Source of the DNA: a virus
Virus record (IMG/VR): IMGVR_UViG_3300046513_000134
Span: 1-64,000 of that record
Direction: 5' to 3' (one strand)
DNA length: 64,000 nt
Positions 44,930 through 53,958 of this stretch are shown here, one piece after another. The notes under the pieces were generated by a model. The model was given only the letters and a program-made list of their open reading frames with translations. It made no database searches and was not told the DNA's origin. The number at the start of each line of letters is the position of its first letter. Position 1 is the first letter of the stretch. A program made the translations under genes and the position numbers.

Positions 44930-45266
44930 TTTCTTTCATCAGAGCCATCGGCACGAGGCACCAGTCACCGTTCGGGATCGAGTGGCCGCTTTCGGTGGTG
45001 AAGCTGATTGACAGGATGGGGCGCTTGTTGGTGAACAGCGCCTCTTTGCTGATCTTGGCCAGCCAGTCGAACTTCAGTCCGAGGCTGTCGTTCTTGGTGC
45101 TCTTGTGTTCAAAGAGAAAATCCTTGACCCGGAAGTCCCCTTTCATCCCCTCAATTGCACCGGAGGCGGGGGTTTGTTGTCCCCCGAAGGATTTCGTCGT
45201 CCTCTTCTCAGAAACGCGTCCTGCGCGCCCTGATCCCCCCTGTCGTCGTTTCTCAAAGATATTCAT
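44910..45266 (-). CDS. Putative Hjc/PD-(D/E)XK-type nuclease, 118 aa
   Basis: SGAIEGMKGDFRVKDFLFEHKSTKNDSLGLK contains G-D..ExK spacing of small PD-(D/E)XK enzymes, followed by a helix (WLAKISKEALFTNKRPILSI). It overlaps the RecA-like gene by 4 bases and the exonuclease by 20. Position and motif suggest a recombination nuclease; moderate certainty. Confidence 0.55.
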   Translation of the reverse strand: MNIFEKRRQGGSGRAGRVSEKRTTKSFGGQQTPASGAIEGMKGDFRVKDFLFEHKSTKNDSLGLKFDWLAKISKEALFTNKRPILSISFTTESGHSIPNGDWCLVPMALMKEIVDDLP

Positions 45267-46354
45267 GGGGTCTCCCCCTCGTCATGTTCTGCCGCCAGCG
45301 AGGCCTTCTTGGTCAGGTCATCGATCAGCGCGTTCTTCAGGGTGGTGGCAAAACCGAAGTCACTCATCAGGGTCTGCTTGAAGGCGTCCTGCGTCGGGTA
45401 AGGCTGGTTGAGCACGAGCCAGCCGCCCTTCTCGCCCTTGACCCATTCGCCGCGTTGTTCCAGCAGCGCCTTGATCAGCGTATAGTCGTCGGCCTGTCCG
45501 ACCTTGAAGCCCTTGTGGGCGATGGTGGCCATCTGGAATTCGCCCGAGGCCGAGAAGATCGGCACCTTCCACTTCTTGATGACGAACTTGACTTCCTTCA
45601 TCACCGGCAGGTCCTGATTGACCTTGGCGTCGATGATGTTCTTGCCGTAGACGCGGACCCACATGGCGGTCTGGAAGCGCGGCAGGTTGCCGCCCGGCAT
45701 GGTCTCGGGGTCGCCAAACATGACGCCGATCTTGTGGCGGATCTGGTTGATGTAGATCAGCGACGGCTTGCGGCCGTTCTTGTCGGCTTCGCCAAGGGCC
45801 AGCGAGGTCTTGCGGCACAGCTTGGCGACGGGATTGGAGTTGCCAGCGACGACGGCCTTCTCACCGCTGCTCTCGAATTCGTTGGCGGTGACCATCGCCG
45901 CGAGGCTGTCGATGACGACGAGGCCGCAGTCGGCGGCGTGCAGCAGGGCTTCCGCGATATCGACCACCTGTTCGGCAAAGGTCGGCTGGACGATCTTCAG
46001 CTTGGTGATGTCCACCCCGAACTTCTTGGCGTAGCCGGCGTTGTACTCGTGTTCGACGTCGATGAAGCTGCAGACCAGTTTCGGCCAGAGCTTCTGATGC
46101 GCGGCGATCGCCAGATAGGCGAGGTTGGTCTTGCACGAGCTTTCCGGCCCGTAGATGATCGAGCACTTGCCCCGGGGGAAACCGCCCCCGGTGGCTAGGT
46201 CAAAGGCAAGGATGCCGGTCGGAATACGCTCAACGGACGGGATGGTCTTCTTGTGATCGGCAACGATTTCTGCGCCGTACTCCTTCTGAAAGGATTTTAG
46301 GAGAGCGTCGGTTTCGCCGCCGCCGTTTGCAGGCTTGAAGACCAGCTTCGCCAT
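45263..46354 (-). CDS. RecA/UvsX-like recombinase, 363 aa
   Basis: IPTGILAFDLATGGGFPRGKCSIIYGPESSCKT holds the RecA-type Walker A (GPESSxKT). LVVIDSLAAM is Walker B, and YINQIRHKIGVMFGDPETMPGG is loop L2. The C-terminus is shorter than bacterial RecA and differs. It catalyses strand exchange on ssDNA and works with the nucleases, SF2 helicase and ssDNA-binding protein around it. Confidence 0.92.
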   Translation of the reverse strand: MAKLVFKPANGGGETDALLKSFQKEYGAEIVADHKKTIPSVERIPTGILAFDLATGGGFPRGKCSIIYGPESSCKTNLAYLAIAAHQKLWPKLVCSFIDVEHEYNAGYAKKFGVDITKLKIVQPTFAEQVVDIAEALLHAADCGLVVIDSLAAMVTANEFESSGEKAVVAGNSNPVAKLCRKTSLALGEADKNGRKPSLIYINQIRHKIGVMFGDPETMPGGNLPRFQTAMWVRVYGKNIIDAKVNQDLPVMKEVKFVIKKWKVPIFSASGEFQMATIAHKGFKVGQADDYTLIKALLEQRGEWVKGEKGGWLVLNQPYPTQDAFKQTLMSDFGFATTLKNALIDDLTKKASLAAEHDEGETP

Positions 46355-46358
46355 TGAG

Positions 46359-46622
46359 CTATTCGTCCTTCACAAATTCGACGGACATGTTGCCGTCGTC
46401 GTCCTGCGTGATGTTGATGTCGTAGACCGGAATGTTGTTGTGGTCTTCCTGCTCTTCGAACTGCTCGGAGTAGCCAGAGTATTCGATGTCGTTCTGGATC
46501 ATGCGAGCGCGGGCGTCGGTGATCAGGATCTGGCCGAGGATTTCACGGACCTCGTCGGGGTTGTCCTGCAACACATCGCGGGACACATAGACGCGCCCGG
46601 GTCGGTTCAGAATGTCTGACAT
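46359..46622 (-). CDS. Hypothetical acidic protein, 87 aa
   Basis: MSDILNRPGRVYVSRDVLQDNPDEVREILG.. then a run of acidic residues. It lies four bases before the recA-like gene. Family not recognised. Confidence 0.62.
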   Translation of the reverse strand: MSDILNRPGRVYVSRDVLQDNPDEVREILGQILITDARARMIQNDIEYSGYSEQFEEQEDHNNIPVYDINITQDDDGNMSVEFVKDE

Positions 46623-46671
46623 AGCTTATTCCTTAATTTTCGGGGACGGTGGAGAAGGGCCGAAGCCCTCC

Positions 46672-47136
46672 TTATTCTGCTTCGGTTTCGAGGTAGCATT
46701 CCTGCAGCCGGGTATCGACCCAGTCCTTCAGGAAGCCGTAGGCCTCATCGATCTCGGCCGGCTCGATCGGCAGCGACAGGCCGATGTTGACGCGGGTCGA
46801 ATTGAAGTTGCCGAGGTTCTTGGTGAAGCCCCCGGAATACCACGCGACCGGGTTCTGCGTCTGGGCAGTCGGGTTGACGATCTTGCCGCTATCGACTTCG
46901 ACGGTCTCTTCCGACTGCGAGACGATCTCGCCGGTCTTGTTGTCAACCGTTTCCTTCTGCACCGTGCCGGTGGCCTTGGCGGTGGTCGCCTTGGTCGAGG
47001 CAGCCTTGCCAACGGTTTTACCGCCAGAAAGCTTGGTCTTCGAGGGGGCTTCGGCCTTGGCGACCGGTGCTTCCTCGACTACTTCCTTCTTGGCAGCCGC
47101 GACTTCTTTCGCGGATTTATGAAAGGTGATGGCCAT
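46672..47136 (-). CDS. Conserved phage protein, 154 aa
   Basis: A Lys/Ala/Glu-rich N-terminus (to about 60), then YSGGFTKNLGNFNSTRVNIGLSLPIEPAEIDEAYGFLKDWVDTRL. The C-terminal domain resembles short recombination-associated phage proteins with 'G.T.NlGnf.s.ki.vgl' but its function is not known. A short GGGC-TTCG-GCCC hairpin follows the stop (46654-46667). Confidence 0.62.
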   Translation of the reverse strand: MAITFHKSAKEVAAAKKEVVEEAPVAKAEAPSKTKLSGGKTVGKAASTKATTAKATGTVQKETVDNKTGEIVSQSEETVEVDSGKIVNPTAQTQNPVAWYSGGFTKNLGNFNSTRVNIGLSLPIEPAEIDEAYGFLKDWVDTRLQECYLETEAE

Positions 47137-47154
47137 CGTTCACTCCTTATTTGA

Positions 47155-48522
47155 TTAAGCCATTTCCACTACTTCAGCGCCGATGGACTTGTACCAATCG
47201 CGACGCTTATTCGCGTAGCCGAAGAAGACTGGACTATCGAGGTCCATGAAATCGAAGACTACGGGAAACTTCTTGCCCTCCCACTCGCGGCGGATACGGC
47301 CGGTCGCCTGTCGCACGTCGGAGCGCGGCATGGCGAAGGTGCACGTATCGAGCCAGTCGATGGAGGTCCCCTCATTCATCATGGCGTAGGTCGTGAAGAT
47401 GATCGGCTTGACCTTGACCCTCTCGCGCTCCGCCTTCTCTTCCTTGGTCGATGCCGACTTGTAGACCCCCATCATCTTGTACGGGATGCCGTGCAATTTG
47501 TTGCAAGCATCAAGCATCAGGTCGAGGTGTTCCAGCCGATTGGAGAAAATCACGTGGCATCGTTTGGCTTCATAGGCCTGATTGATGCACTCCACGATCT
47601 GCCTCGTGCGGATCGGATCGTTCATCAGAAAGGTTTCGATGTGAGCGGTTTTCCCTGCCGTATGGGGTATCTTCTTCAGGACTTTCTGTCCAGTCCCTTC
47701 ATCGAATGTCCACCGCGCAGGACAGTCCCATGCCGTCTGGTAGCGCAGCACTTTCGGCACCATCAGCTCGGCGTCGGCGGTGGCACGGATCGGCCCGACA
47801 TTGGTGTAGATCATCACCTCCTTGCCGTCCTTGCGGTCGGGGGTGGCGGACAGGGCGAGGCGAACCTTGGCCGGGAACATGGTGACGACGTTCTGGAAGT
47901 AGTCGGCCGGCATCCGCTGGCACTCGTCAAAGATCACCAGCCCGAAGTTGTCCACGATCCAGTCGGGGTACTTGCCTTCCTTGCACAGCGATTGCACCAG
48001 CGCCACGCAGAAGTCGGTGTCGATCACTTCGCACTTGTCGCCCCGGATATTGCCGATCCGCCACTTGGGGACGCCGAGGAATTCGTGCGCGCCCTTGATC
48101 CATTGCTCGTAGATGTCTTCCTTGGTGGTAATGACCAGCGTCTTCTTCTGCAGCGTATAGGCGGCGAGGAACCCCAGCAGGGTCTTGCCGAAGCCGGTAT
48201 AGGCGACCGCGACACCGGAGAGCTTCTGGCTGATGAACTCCTCGACGTCCTTGAACATCTTGCCCTGATGCGGCCGGGGCTGCGGCTTCTTCGGGAAGTG
48301 GACGTCCTGCCCATCAACCCGGGTGTCAGTCTCGCCTATCGGGCAGACGCCGCGTGGCAGATAGATGAACTCGTCATCCTTCTTGTACAGGTTGATCATG
48401 TCATCGAAGCGGGTGATGAAACGGAACTTGCGTTCCAAGGCATAGCTGTAGGGGTATTTGGCCATGCACCCGGTTTCGATGGGCTGCTCGGTCATCATGT
48501 ATTTGGCGATACCCGTGGACAT
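47155..48522 (-). CDS. SF2 helicase, UvsW-like, 455 aa
   Basis: Start MSTGIAKYMMTEQP at 48522. Q-rich HQGKMFKDVEEF precedes Walker A AYTGFGKT; DECQ is motif II; LALSATPDRKDG motif III; IIFTTYAMMNEGTSID and QATGRIRR motifs V and VI. This order matches T4 UvsW-type helicases, which remodel recombination intermediates and R-loops. An exact palindrome copy lies in the coding region at 47491. Confidence 0.88.
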   Translation of the reverse strand: MSTGIAKYMMTEQPIETGCMAKYPYSYALERKFRFITRFDDMINLYKKDDEFIYLPRGVCPIGETDTRVDGQDVHFPKKPQPRPHQGKMFKDVEEFISQKLSGVAVAYTGFGKTLLGFLAAYTLQKKTLVITTKEDIYEQWIKGAHEFLGVPKWRIGNIRGDKCEVIDTDFCVALVQSLCKEGKYPDWIVDNFGLVIFDECQRMPADYFQNVVTMFPAKVRLALSATPDRKDGKEVMIYTNVGPIRATADAELMVPKVLRYQTAWDCPARWTFDEGTGQKVLKKIPHTAGKTAHIETFLMNDPIRTRQIVECINQAYEAKRCHVIFSNRLEHLDLMLDACNKLHGIPYKMMGVYKSASTKEEKAERERVKVKPIIFTTYAMMNEGTSIDWLDTCTFAMPRSDVRQATGRIRREWEGKKFPVVFDFMDLDSPVFFGYANKRRDWYKSIGAEVVEMA

Positions 48523-48591
48523 GCAGTGCCTTTCAGATAGCAACGCCTCCCGTTGTTCAGACGAGAGGCGTGTTTCAGGACGGGTGAGGGC

Positions 48592-49494
48592 TTAGAGCTG
48601 GTTCTTCAGGTTGCCGGTATCGACGTTGCCGTTGTGCTTGGTGCCGACCCCGGTGAAGTTCTTGCCGATGCCAAGGTCGATCAGTTCTTCCGGCGACTTG
48701 TAGACGATCTCGGCATTGTAGTCGGCCGGCTGCACTTCGTCAGGCTTGAGGCTCTGCTCCTTGGCGAATGCGCCCCGGCTTTCCCACTGCAGGTCGGGGA
48801 TGAAGTTGTCACCGACTGCCGGGGTCTTGTCGCCGCCAGAGCGCGAGGCGTCGAAGGTCCAGCCGGTCAGGCCACCCTTCTTCGAGGCGATCTTCGACAG
48901 GATCTTGATCGTCCCCTGCTTGCACTTGAACAGCTTCTTCTGGTTCTGCACGGTGTTGCCGGCCTTGGCCCCCGACTTGATGGTGTAGGGCGTGTGGTCG
49001 ATCACCGTCATCAGCCCGACGAGGTAGCGCTTGTTGCTGATGGCGCAGAGCGGGCACGGCTGCGAGGTATCGACCTCGGCGGTGCAGACGTACTGATCGT
49101 AGCCCCCGGCCATCTGCAGGTTATGCTCGTGGTACATGGTGATGTTGAGAATGCCGTCCGGGCCGATGTCACCGTCGAGGAAAGTGATGCGACGTTCCTC
49201 GCCTTCCTTCATGCGGAAGTCGAACATCTTGCCCTGTTTTTCCTTGTTGGCTTCGATCTTCGCCTGTTCCTGCTTGAACATGGCCTGTGCGTCGGCCCCC
49301 TTCTTCAGGAAGCCCATGCCGCCGCCAGCGGATTTCTGCGGAGCGGGTTCGTCATCGGAGGACTTGGCTTGTGTGTGAGCGGTGGAAGACGCCGCGTTCT
49401 TGTTCAGCGACGACAGCCCTGTCTTCTTCGGGGCCTGTTCTTCGACTACTGCGCCCTTAGCTTCAGCAGCCTTCTTGAGAAAGCTCAATGCCAT
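48592..49494 (-). CDS. ssDNA-binding-like protein (gp32-type), 300 aa
   Basis: Start MALSFLKKAAEAKGAVVEEQ at 49494. A disordered N-terminus is followed by KMFDFRMKEGEERRITFLDG, CPLCAISNKRYLVG (zinc-type Cys pair with another Cys upstream) and a beta-rich region. This layout is that of gp32-like ssDNA-binding proteins in large phages. The neighbouring primase and helicase support the role. No OB-fold proof from sequence alone. Confidence 0.65.
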   Translation of the reverse strand: MALSFLKKAAEAKGAVVEEQAPKKTGLSSLNKNAASSTAHTQAKSSDDEPAPQKSAGGGMGFLKKGADAQAMFKQEQAKIEANKEKQGKMFDFRMKEGEERRITFLDGDIGPDGILNITMYHEHNLQMAGGYDQYVCTAEVDTSQPCPLCAISNKRYLVGLMTVIDHTPYTIKSGAKAGNTVQNQKKLFKCKQGTIKILSKIASKKGGLTGWTFDASRSGGDKTPAVGDNFIPDLQWESRGAFAKEQSLKPDEVQPADYNAEIVYKSPEELIDLGIGKNFTGVGTKHNGNVDTGNLKNQL

Positions 49495-49580
49495 TTTCGT
49501 GCTCCAATGTTTCCCGATGTGTGCCAATGATCCTCATGGATCGATGTCGAGATTGGCACGGCGAGGACTTCTCGACAAGG

Positions 49581-50558
49581 TCAAATCGGTATGTGCGGGG
49601 CCAATACAGAGGCTATTTCACCGAAATTACAGGCCCCGGGGTCCTTGCGGTGCGGTGGTGGGACGACGTGGGTGATGACGTGGGTCTTGCCGAAAACCTT
49701 GTCGATCCGTTCGCGGCCTTTGTCGCCGCCCGTGCCGTGGTCGAAGAAGGTGATGAACTCGGAAACGTGGGCCATCCGCATCAGCTTTTCGATCGACGGA
49801 TTGGCGAAGAGCGGACTGGTGACGTTGTCGTAGACCGGCAGGGTGGCAGCCAGATCGAAGTAGCCTTCGACAATCACCACCGGGCGATCGGTATCGACCC
49901 AGTTCTCCCCGAGCCAGTATTGTGGATTGTTCTTGCCCTTGTACAGGTACATCCGGTAGCGCGGATCGATGTCGTCTGACATGGCGCGGCCGTGCAGCCC
50001 GATGTACTGTTCCTTGGTGTTGCGCAGCGGGCAGCAGACGCGGTTCTGGTGCGGGTCGTAGCGCAGCTCCAGATACTCGATCACGGCGGGCTCGATGCCT
50101 CGCTCCACGGTCAGGTACTTCATCGCCGCTGGCGAGTGGATGGCCAACGGGAAGGTCTCGACCCACCACTTGTCGAAGATCGTCACGTCGTTCTTGTTGG
50201 CCAGCAGCGCCTCTTCGTAATCGATCGGCTCGAAATCGAACACCACTTCGTCGTCGGCCTTGACGCACAGTTCCATGGCCTTCTTGAAATCGTATTCGCC
50301 GTGCGGTTCGCCAGCGTTGAAGTTGCGCATCTTCAGAACGAGGTCCGCGCCTGAACCGTGGTAGCCGCATGCGAAGCAGTTGCAGAAGGGGTCCCCCTGC
50401 TCCAGTCGCACACCAAAGACGTCGTCCCCTGACTTTCCGTCCTTGTGTTCCCATGCCTGTAAAGGACAATTAGAAACTACCCATTTAGCGCGGCCTTGGC
50501 TCTTCGGGACCTTGGCTCCAAGAGCGTCAAGGAATTCCATGACATCTGATTTCTTCAT
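49581..50558 (-). CDS. DNA primase (zinc finger + TOPRIM), 325 aa
   Basis: Start MKKSDVMEFLDALGAKVPKS at 50558 overlaps the upstream stop (ATGA). NCPLQAWEH..FCNCFACGYHG is a CHC2-type zinc finger. DRPVVIVEGYFDLAATL and FITFFDHGTGGDKGRERI are TOPRIM strands with the conserved Glu and Asp. It would make RNA primers for the DnaB-type helicase encoded four genes downstream in transcript order reversed, i.e. upstream at 52.7 kb. Confidence 0.85.
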   Translation of the reverse strand: MKKSDVMEFLDALGAKVPKSQGRAKWVVSNCPLQAWEHKDGKSGDDVFGVRLEQGDPFCNCFACGYHGSGADLVLKMRNFNAGEPHGEYDFKKAMELCVKADDEVVFDFEPIDYEEALLANKNDVTIFDKWWVETFPLAIHSPAAMKYLTVERGIEPAVIEYLELRYDPHQNRVCCPLRNTKEQYIGLHGRAMSDDIDPRYRMYLYKGKNNPQYWLGENWVDTDRPVVIVEGYFDLAATLPVYDNVTSPLFANPSIEKLMRMAHVSEFITFFDHGTGGDKGRERIDKVFGKTHVITHVVPPPHRKDPGACNFGEIASVLAPHIPI

Positions 50559-50743
50559 GACTTGTCCGAAACGTAGAAGATCCCTTCGTAGACGGCGACG
50601 GTCAAGACCCCGGCGAGAAGTACGCATGGGCCAATCGCGATCCACGGGACTGCTCCGAACCAGTTGTTCACGATGACCAGCATGCAGATGAAAATGATAT
50701 TGCTGAATATCGCAAACAGCGCCATCGCGGCACGTTCTCTCAT
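50555..50743 (-). CDS. Small membrane protein, 62 aa
   Basis: Start MRERAAMALFAIFSNIIFIC at 50743 overlaps the RNase H stop (ATGA). Two hydrophobic spans (AIFSNIIFICMLVIV, IAIGPCVLLAGVLTVAVYEGIFYV). Role unknown; it could anchor the replisome, but this is speculation. Confidence 0.6.
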   Translation of the reverse strand: MRERAAMALFAIFSNIIFICMLVIVNNWFGAVPWIAIGPCVLLAGVLTVAVYEGIFYVSDKS

Positions 50744-51387
50744 GCTGGCACCTTCTCTTTCTTTACCTTTGGCTTCTTTAAAAATCTGCCGTCGTAGAAC
50801 TCGTCCTTGGGCCTCACCCACCAGACGCCGTCTTCGCCCTCGTAGAGAGCAGCCGGCACCATGCTTGCTTCGATATAGACACCCGTGTCCCGAAGCATGC
50901 GATACTTTCCCCCAGACTTAATATGCGTGTGGGTCCATTTGAACTCGACTTCAGACCCCCGCGATTGGGCTTGGGCCAGCTTGTCGGCAATTTCGTTGAA
51001 CTGGTTTCCGGCATGGCCCTTGACCCATTCGAAAGTGACCTCGACGCCGAGGCCCTGCTTCAGTTCCCAGAGCCGCTTCCAGTGCTCCTTGTTCTTCACC
51101 TGTGTGCCGTTCGACGTCATCCAGCCGTTTGACTTCCACGCATAGATGTAGTCGGAGATGCCTTGGACGACGTACTGGCTGTCACTGATGATGGTCAGCG
51201 GTTCGTCAATGTCCATGATATCGGTCAGGGCCATGATCGGCCCCATCAGCTCCATGGTGTTGTTGGTGGCCCCGTCTTCCTGCCCAGAGGCGGCGCGGAT
51301 CTGTTTGCCGTCCTCGACTACGACGTAGGCCCATCCGCCGCTGCCTTCTTTGGTGACAGCCCCGTCAACGTAAATGGAAAGGGCCAT
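50740..51387 (-). CDS. rnhA: Ribonuclease HI with C-terminal extension, 215 aa
   Basis: SIYVDGAVTKEGSGGWAYVV (first Asp), NTMELMGPIMAL (Glu), IISDSQYVVQGI (second Asp) and VKGHAGNQFNEIADKLA (His and last Asp) are the complete RNase HI catalytic set. About 65 extra C-terminal residues with KPKVKKEKVPA are unusual. It removes RNA primers. Confidence 0.92.
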   Translation of the reverse strand: MALSIYVDGAVTKEGSGGWAYVVVEDGKQIRAASGQEDGATNNTMELMGPIMALTDIMDIDEPLTIISDSQYVVQGISDYIYAWKSNGWMTSNGTQVKNKEHWKRLWELKQGLGVEVTFEWVKGHAGNQFNEIADKLAQAQSRGSEVEFKWTHTHIKSGGKYRMLRDTGVYIEASMVPAALYEGEDGVWWVRPKDEFYDGRFLKKPKVKKEKVPA

Positions 51388-51653
51388 CAGGGACGGAACC
51401 CCGCCAGTGTCTCGGACACCCGGCCCGGATTGACGTTGAAGAACTTGGCGATCTCGACCTGCGATGCCCCCGGGTTCTGCTTCTTGAAGGTGCGGATCTG
51501 TTTCCGCAGCTCTTCCGTCATCGGCACCGACTTGGCACGGGTGCGTTCCTTCGGAGAGCGACGTTCCAGTTCGTCGGCCAGTTCAAACAGCCGCTGGCAG
51601 CGCAGGTCGTAGGCCAGAGCGCGCAGCTCGGCGCGGATCTCGGGGATGCGCAT
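51387..51653 (-). CDS. Helix-turn-helix protein, 88 aa
   Basis: MRIPEIRAELRALAYDLRCQ..; SQVEIAKFFNVNPGRVSETL is a convincing HTH reading. It overlaps the RNase H start by one base. It is probably a DNA-binding accessory protein of the replication operon. Confidence 0.68.
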   Translation of the reverse strand: MRIPEIRAELRALAYDLRCQRLFELADELERRSPKERTRAKSVPMTEELRKQIRTFKKQNPGASQVEIAKFFNVNPGRVSETLAGFRP

Positions 51654-52058
51654 TCATGCCTCCTCTTCCGACGACATGGCCCCGGCGACGGTGACCTTCT
51701 TCGAGTAACCGGTGACGCCGAGACGGAAGGTCAGGAGTTTGCTGATCGGGGAATACGACATGTCGTGGCTGATGCCGACGATGATCTCGACCTTGCTGTT
51801 GGAGATGGCTAGATTGGAGCCGATCGCCTTGAGCACCGTGGCCATGATGGCGTTGCCGAGGTTGGACATGGTGATGTAGTCATCGAACTCCGTGTTGTAT
51901 TCACGGGGTGTCACGGTCAGCGTCACGTCGGGGTCCAACTGTGACTTGACGTCGGCCGGGCCGGGCCGGTTGAGGGTCAGAACCCGGACGCGGTCGGGGA
52001 CGTTCAATGCAACATATTGCACGACGCGGCGTCGAAAATCGAGATCGAGGTCAGTCAC
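51654..52058 (-). CDS. Hypothetical protein, 134 aa
   Basis: GTG 52058 overlaps the upstream stop (GTGA) and is preferred over the longer frame from 52124. Contains VDPDVTLTVTPREYNTEFDD and IIVGISHDMSYSPISKLLTF. An exact palindrome copy lies in its first 20 codons (52007-52022). Family not recognised. Confidence 0.62.
   Translation of the reverse strand: MTDLDLDFRRRVVQYVALNVPDRVRVLTLNRPGPADVKSQLDPDVTLTVTPREYNTEFDDYITMSNLGNAIMATVLKAIGSNLAISNSKVEIIVGISHDMSYSPISKLLTFRLGVTGYSKKVTVAGAMSSEEEA
52007..52022. promoter_or_regulatory. Dispersed palindrome site within coding DNA (ATGCAA-CATA-TTGCAC)
   Basis: An exact TGCAA-N4-TTGCA core in the 5' part of the 134-aa gene. Other in-gene copies are at 2536-2549, 40877-40892, 47491-47506 and 54383-54398. 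Confidence 0.6.
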
Positions 52059-52561
52059 TTCTTTGCCTTCTCCGCTACGCCGGCCAACGTGATGTTGCGC
52101 TTGGTTTCCTCGACGGAGAGGCACAGCGCCTTTTCCTCCGGTGTCAGGTAATTGTCCACGGCAGTCAGCGGGAAGGCGCAGGCCCCGAGGAAGGCGTCCT
52201 TCTTCATCTTGCCGAAGATGTAGAGCATGTCGATGATGGTGCGCTTGATCCCGACCTTGCCGAGCTTCAGCTTGTTCTTCTTGCTCTCGACAAAGAATTC
52301 CTTGTCCTTGATCGCCACCTCGTCGGGATAGTGAACCGGCACCAGTGACATCAGGTCGGCTTCGAGCGGGGCCAGATCGACCTGCTTCAAGGTCAGTTCC
52401 TTGATCTGGGCCTTGATCGCCTCGTTGGCGGCGAGGGCGTCGTGGTACTTGTCGATAGCCTTGTGCAGGACGGTTTTGTCCAGCACCTTCGGGTCAACGA
52501 TCTGGGCCTGTTTCTCCGGCGCGATCACGCCTTTGGGGGTAGACTTGATGATGAAAGCCAT
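52055..52561 (-). CDS. Hypothetical helical protein, 168 aa
   Basis: MAFIIKSTPKGVIAPEKQAQ.. ALAANEAIKAQIKELTLKQV (coiled coil), KKDAFLGACAFPLTAVDNYL. First gene of the 52-49-kb replication transcript, behind a good promoter. Family not recognised. Confidence 0.65.
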   Translation of the reverse strand: MAFIIKSTPKGVIAPEKQAQIVDPKVLDKTVLHKAIDKYHDALAANEAIKAQIKELTLKQVDLAPLEADLMSLVPVHYPDEVAIKDKEFFVESKKNKLKLGKVGIKRTIIDMLYIFGKMKKDAFLGACAFPLTAVDNYLTPEEKALCLSVEETKRNITLAGVAEKAKK

Positions 52562-52589
52562 GTGTCAATCTCCGTATTGATCTTCAAAA

Positions 52590-52617
52590 AGTATATCTGG
52601 AATGGGCTTCAAAACAA
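52590..52617 (-). promoter_or_regulatory. Sigma70-like promoter within the replication block
   Basis: TTGTTT (52612-52617), 16-bp spacer, TATACT (52590-52595), minus strand, 30 bases before the 168-aa gene. Confidence 0.68.
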
Positions 52618-52665
52618 GGGTTTAGAGGTCCTTGTAGGCGTGTTTTGTCGTCAGTATTTTGGCCA

Positions 52666-53955
52666 TCACAAAAAGTTCAGCTCTTCTACGGTCGGCTCTT
52701 CGTACTGGCTGAAGTCCATCGAATTAAAATTCCAGTTGGTGGTGAACTGCCCGGTTTCGCCCTTGCGGCCCTTGAGGATGTCGATGACGCGTTGGACGAC
52801 GGTCTCGACGCTATCCTTCTGCATGATGCCGCAGACCAGCGAGGACACCTGCCCGATGGCGTCGGAGTACCCGATGTCCTCCAGATCCTTCTTCTGCGGT
52901 TCGCCCTTCTTGCCGCCCTTGTTCTTGTCGCGGGCGAACTGCCATGTCGCCACGGTCGGAGCGATCTCGGCCAGTTGCGATTTCATCAGGTCGGCGTTCT
53001 CGGCCACGCGCTGGTAACGGTCCTTGATGGTCGGATGCTTGGCGAGGTAGGCCCCGTCAATGCCGATGGCATCCGGCTTGAGCTGGCGGGCGATCATCCA
53101 CATGTCATCGACGGTCGCCGCGAGATTACCGTCCACGATCCAGAACGGCGCTCCAGCCATCTTGATCTCGGTCAGGCCCTCCTTCAGCTTCTTCTGGCCG
53201 CTGCTCGACAGGGTGGCCTTGTCGAGGTCGGAGTAGGGCATCGACAGCAGCATAGACGTCAGGCGTTGGGCAATCGGCAGCGGCTTCATCTCCATCGAGA
53301 ACAGCAGCCGGGACTGGCCCTGTTGCAGGATCTTGCCGTCCTCGTCCAGCGTGTCCTTCCAGCCGTGCATCATCAGGTACAGGAGCTGCCACGTCTTGCC
53401 CATCGCCGGTCGGCCGACGAAGCTGAGCATGTCGCCCTTGGCCAGTCCGCCTGACATGTCGTCAAGGAACGGCCAGCCGGTGAATAGCCGGTGGCTGTCG
53501 TCGCCGGTCATCTGCTGGACGTAGTCGCCCCAGACCATCTCGTAGGCCTCGCGGAAGTCCACGATCTGCTTGCCGAACTTGTGGGTGGTCAGCTCCATCA
53601 CCTTCTCGGTGACGATCTCCAGCGCCTTGTGCGGGTCGAGGTTGCCGCCGACCTGCAGGTACTTGTTGGCCTCTTGGAAGGTCAGGTTGAGCGCCTGCTG
53701 GGTGAAGCGCTTCAGCAGCTCGTCGTAGTAGTAGCCCGGGGCCTCCGGGGCGATCGGCAGTTCTTCCTTGGTGTGCAGCTCGACCGTGCCGATGGTCGGG
53801 ATCTTGCCGTACTTCTTGACGTGCTCCTTGACGAAGGCATAGGCCGGCAGCTCGTTGATCTTGAACAGGTGGGTGATGTCGCCGTGGTTCAGGAACTCGT
53901 ACGTGCTCCCGCCTTCGAGACATGCCGCCAGAAATTGGTGACCCATCGTCGCCAT
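52666..53955 (-). CDS. DnaB-type replicative helicase (SF4), 429 aa
   Basis: FTGWPFLDDMSGGLAKGDMLSFVGRPAMGKTWQLLYLM holds Walker A. RLLFSMEMKPLPIAQRLTSML is motif 1a/2 of DnaB, and AIGIDGAYL the Walker B position. SDAIGQVSSLVCGIMQKDS and FTTNWNFNSMDF complete the fold. The N-terminal domain is reduced compared with DnaB. It unwinds DNA at the phage fork. Confidence 0.88.
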   Translation of the reverse strand: MATMGHQFLAACLEGGSTYEFLNHGDITHLFKINELPAYAFVKEHVKKYGKIPTIGTVELHTKEELPIAPEAPGYYYDELLKRFTQQALNLTFQEANKYLQVGGNLDPHKALEIVTEKVMELTTHKFGKQIVDFREAYEMVWGDYVQQMTGDDSHRLFTGWPFLDDMSGGLAKGDMLSFVGRPAMGKTWQLLYLMMHGWKDTLDEDGKILQQGQSRLLFSMEMKPLPIAQRLTSMLLSMPYSDLDKATLSSSGQKKLKEGLTEIKMAGAPFWIVDGNLAATVDDMWMIARQLKPDAIGIDGAYLAKHPTIKDRYQRVAENADLMKSQLAEIAPTVATWQFARDKNKGGKKGEPQKKDLEDIGYSDAIGQVSSLVCGIMQKDSVETVVQRVIDILKGRKGETGQFTTNWNFNSMDFSQYEEPTVEELNFL

Positions 53956-53958
53956 TGG

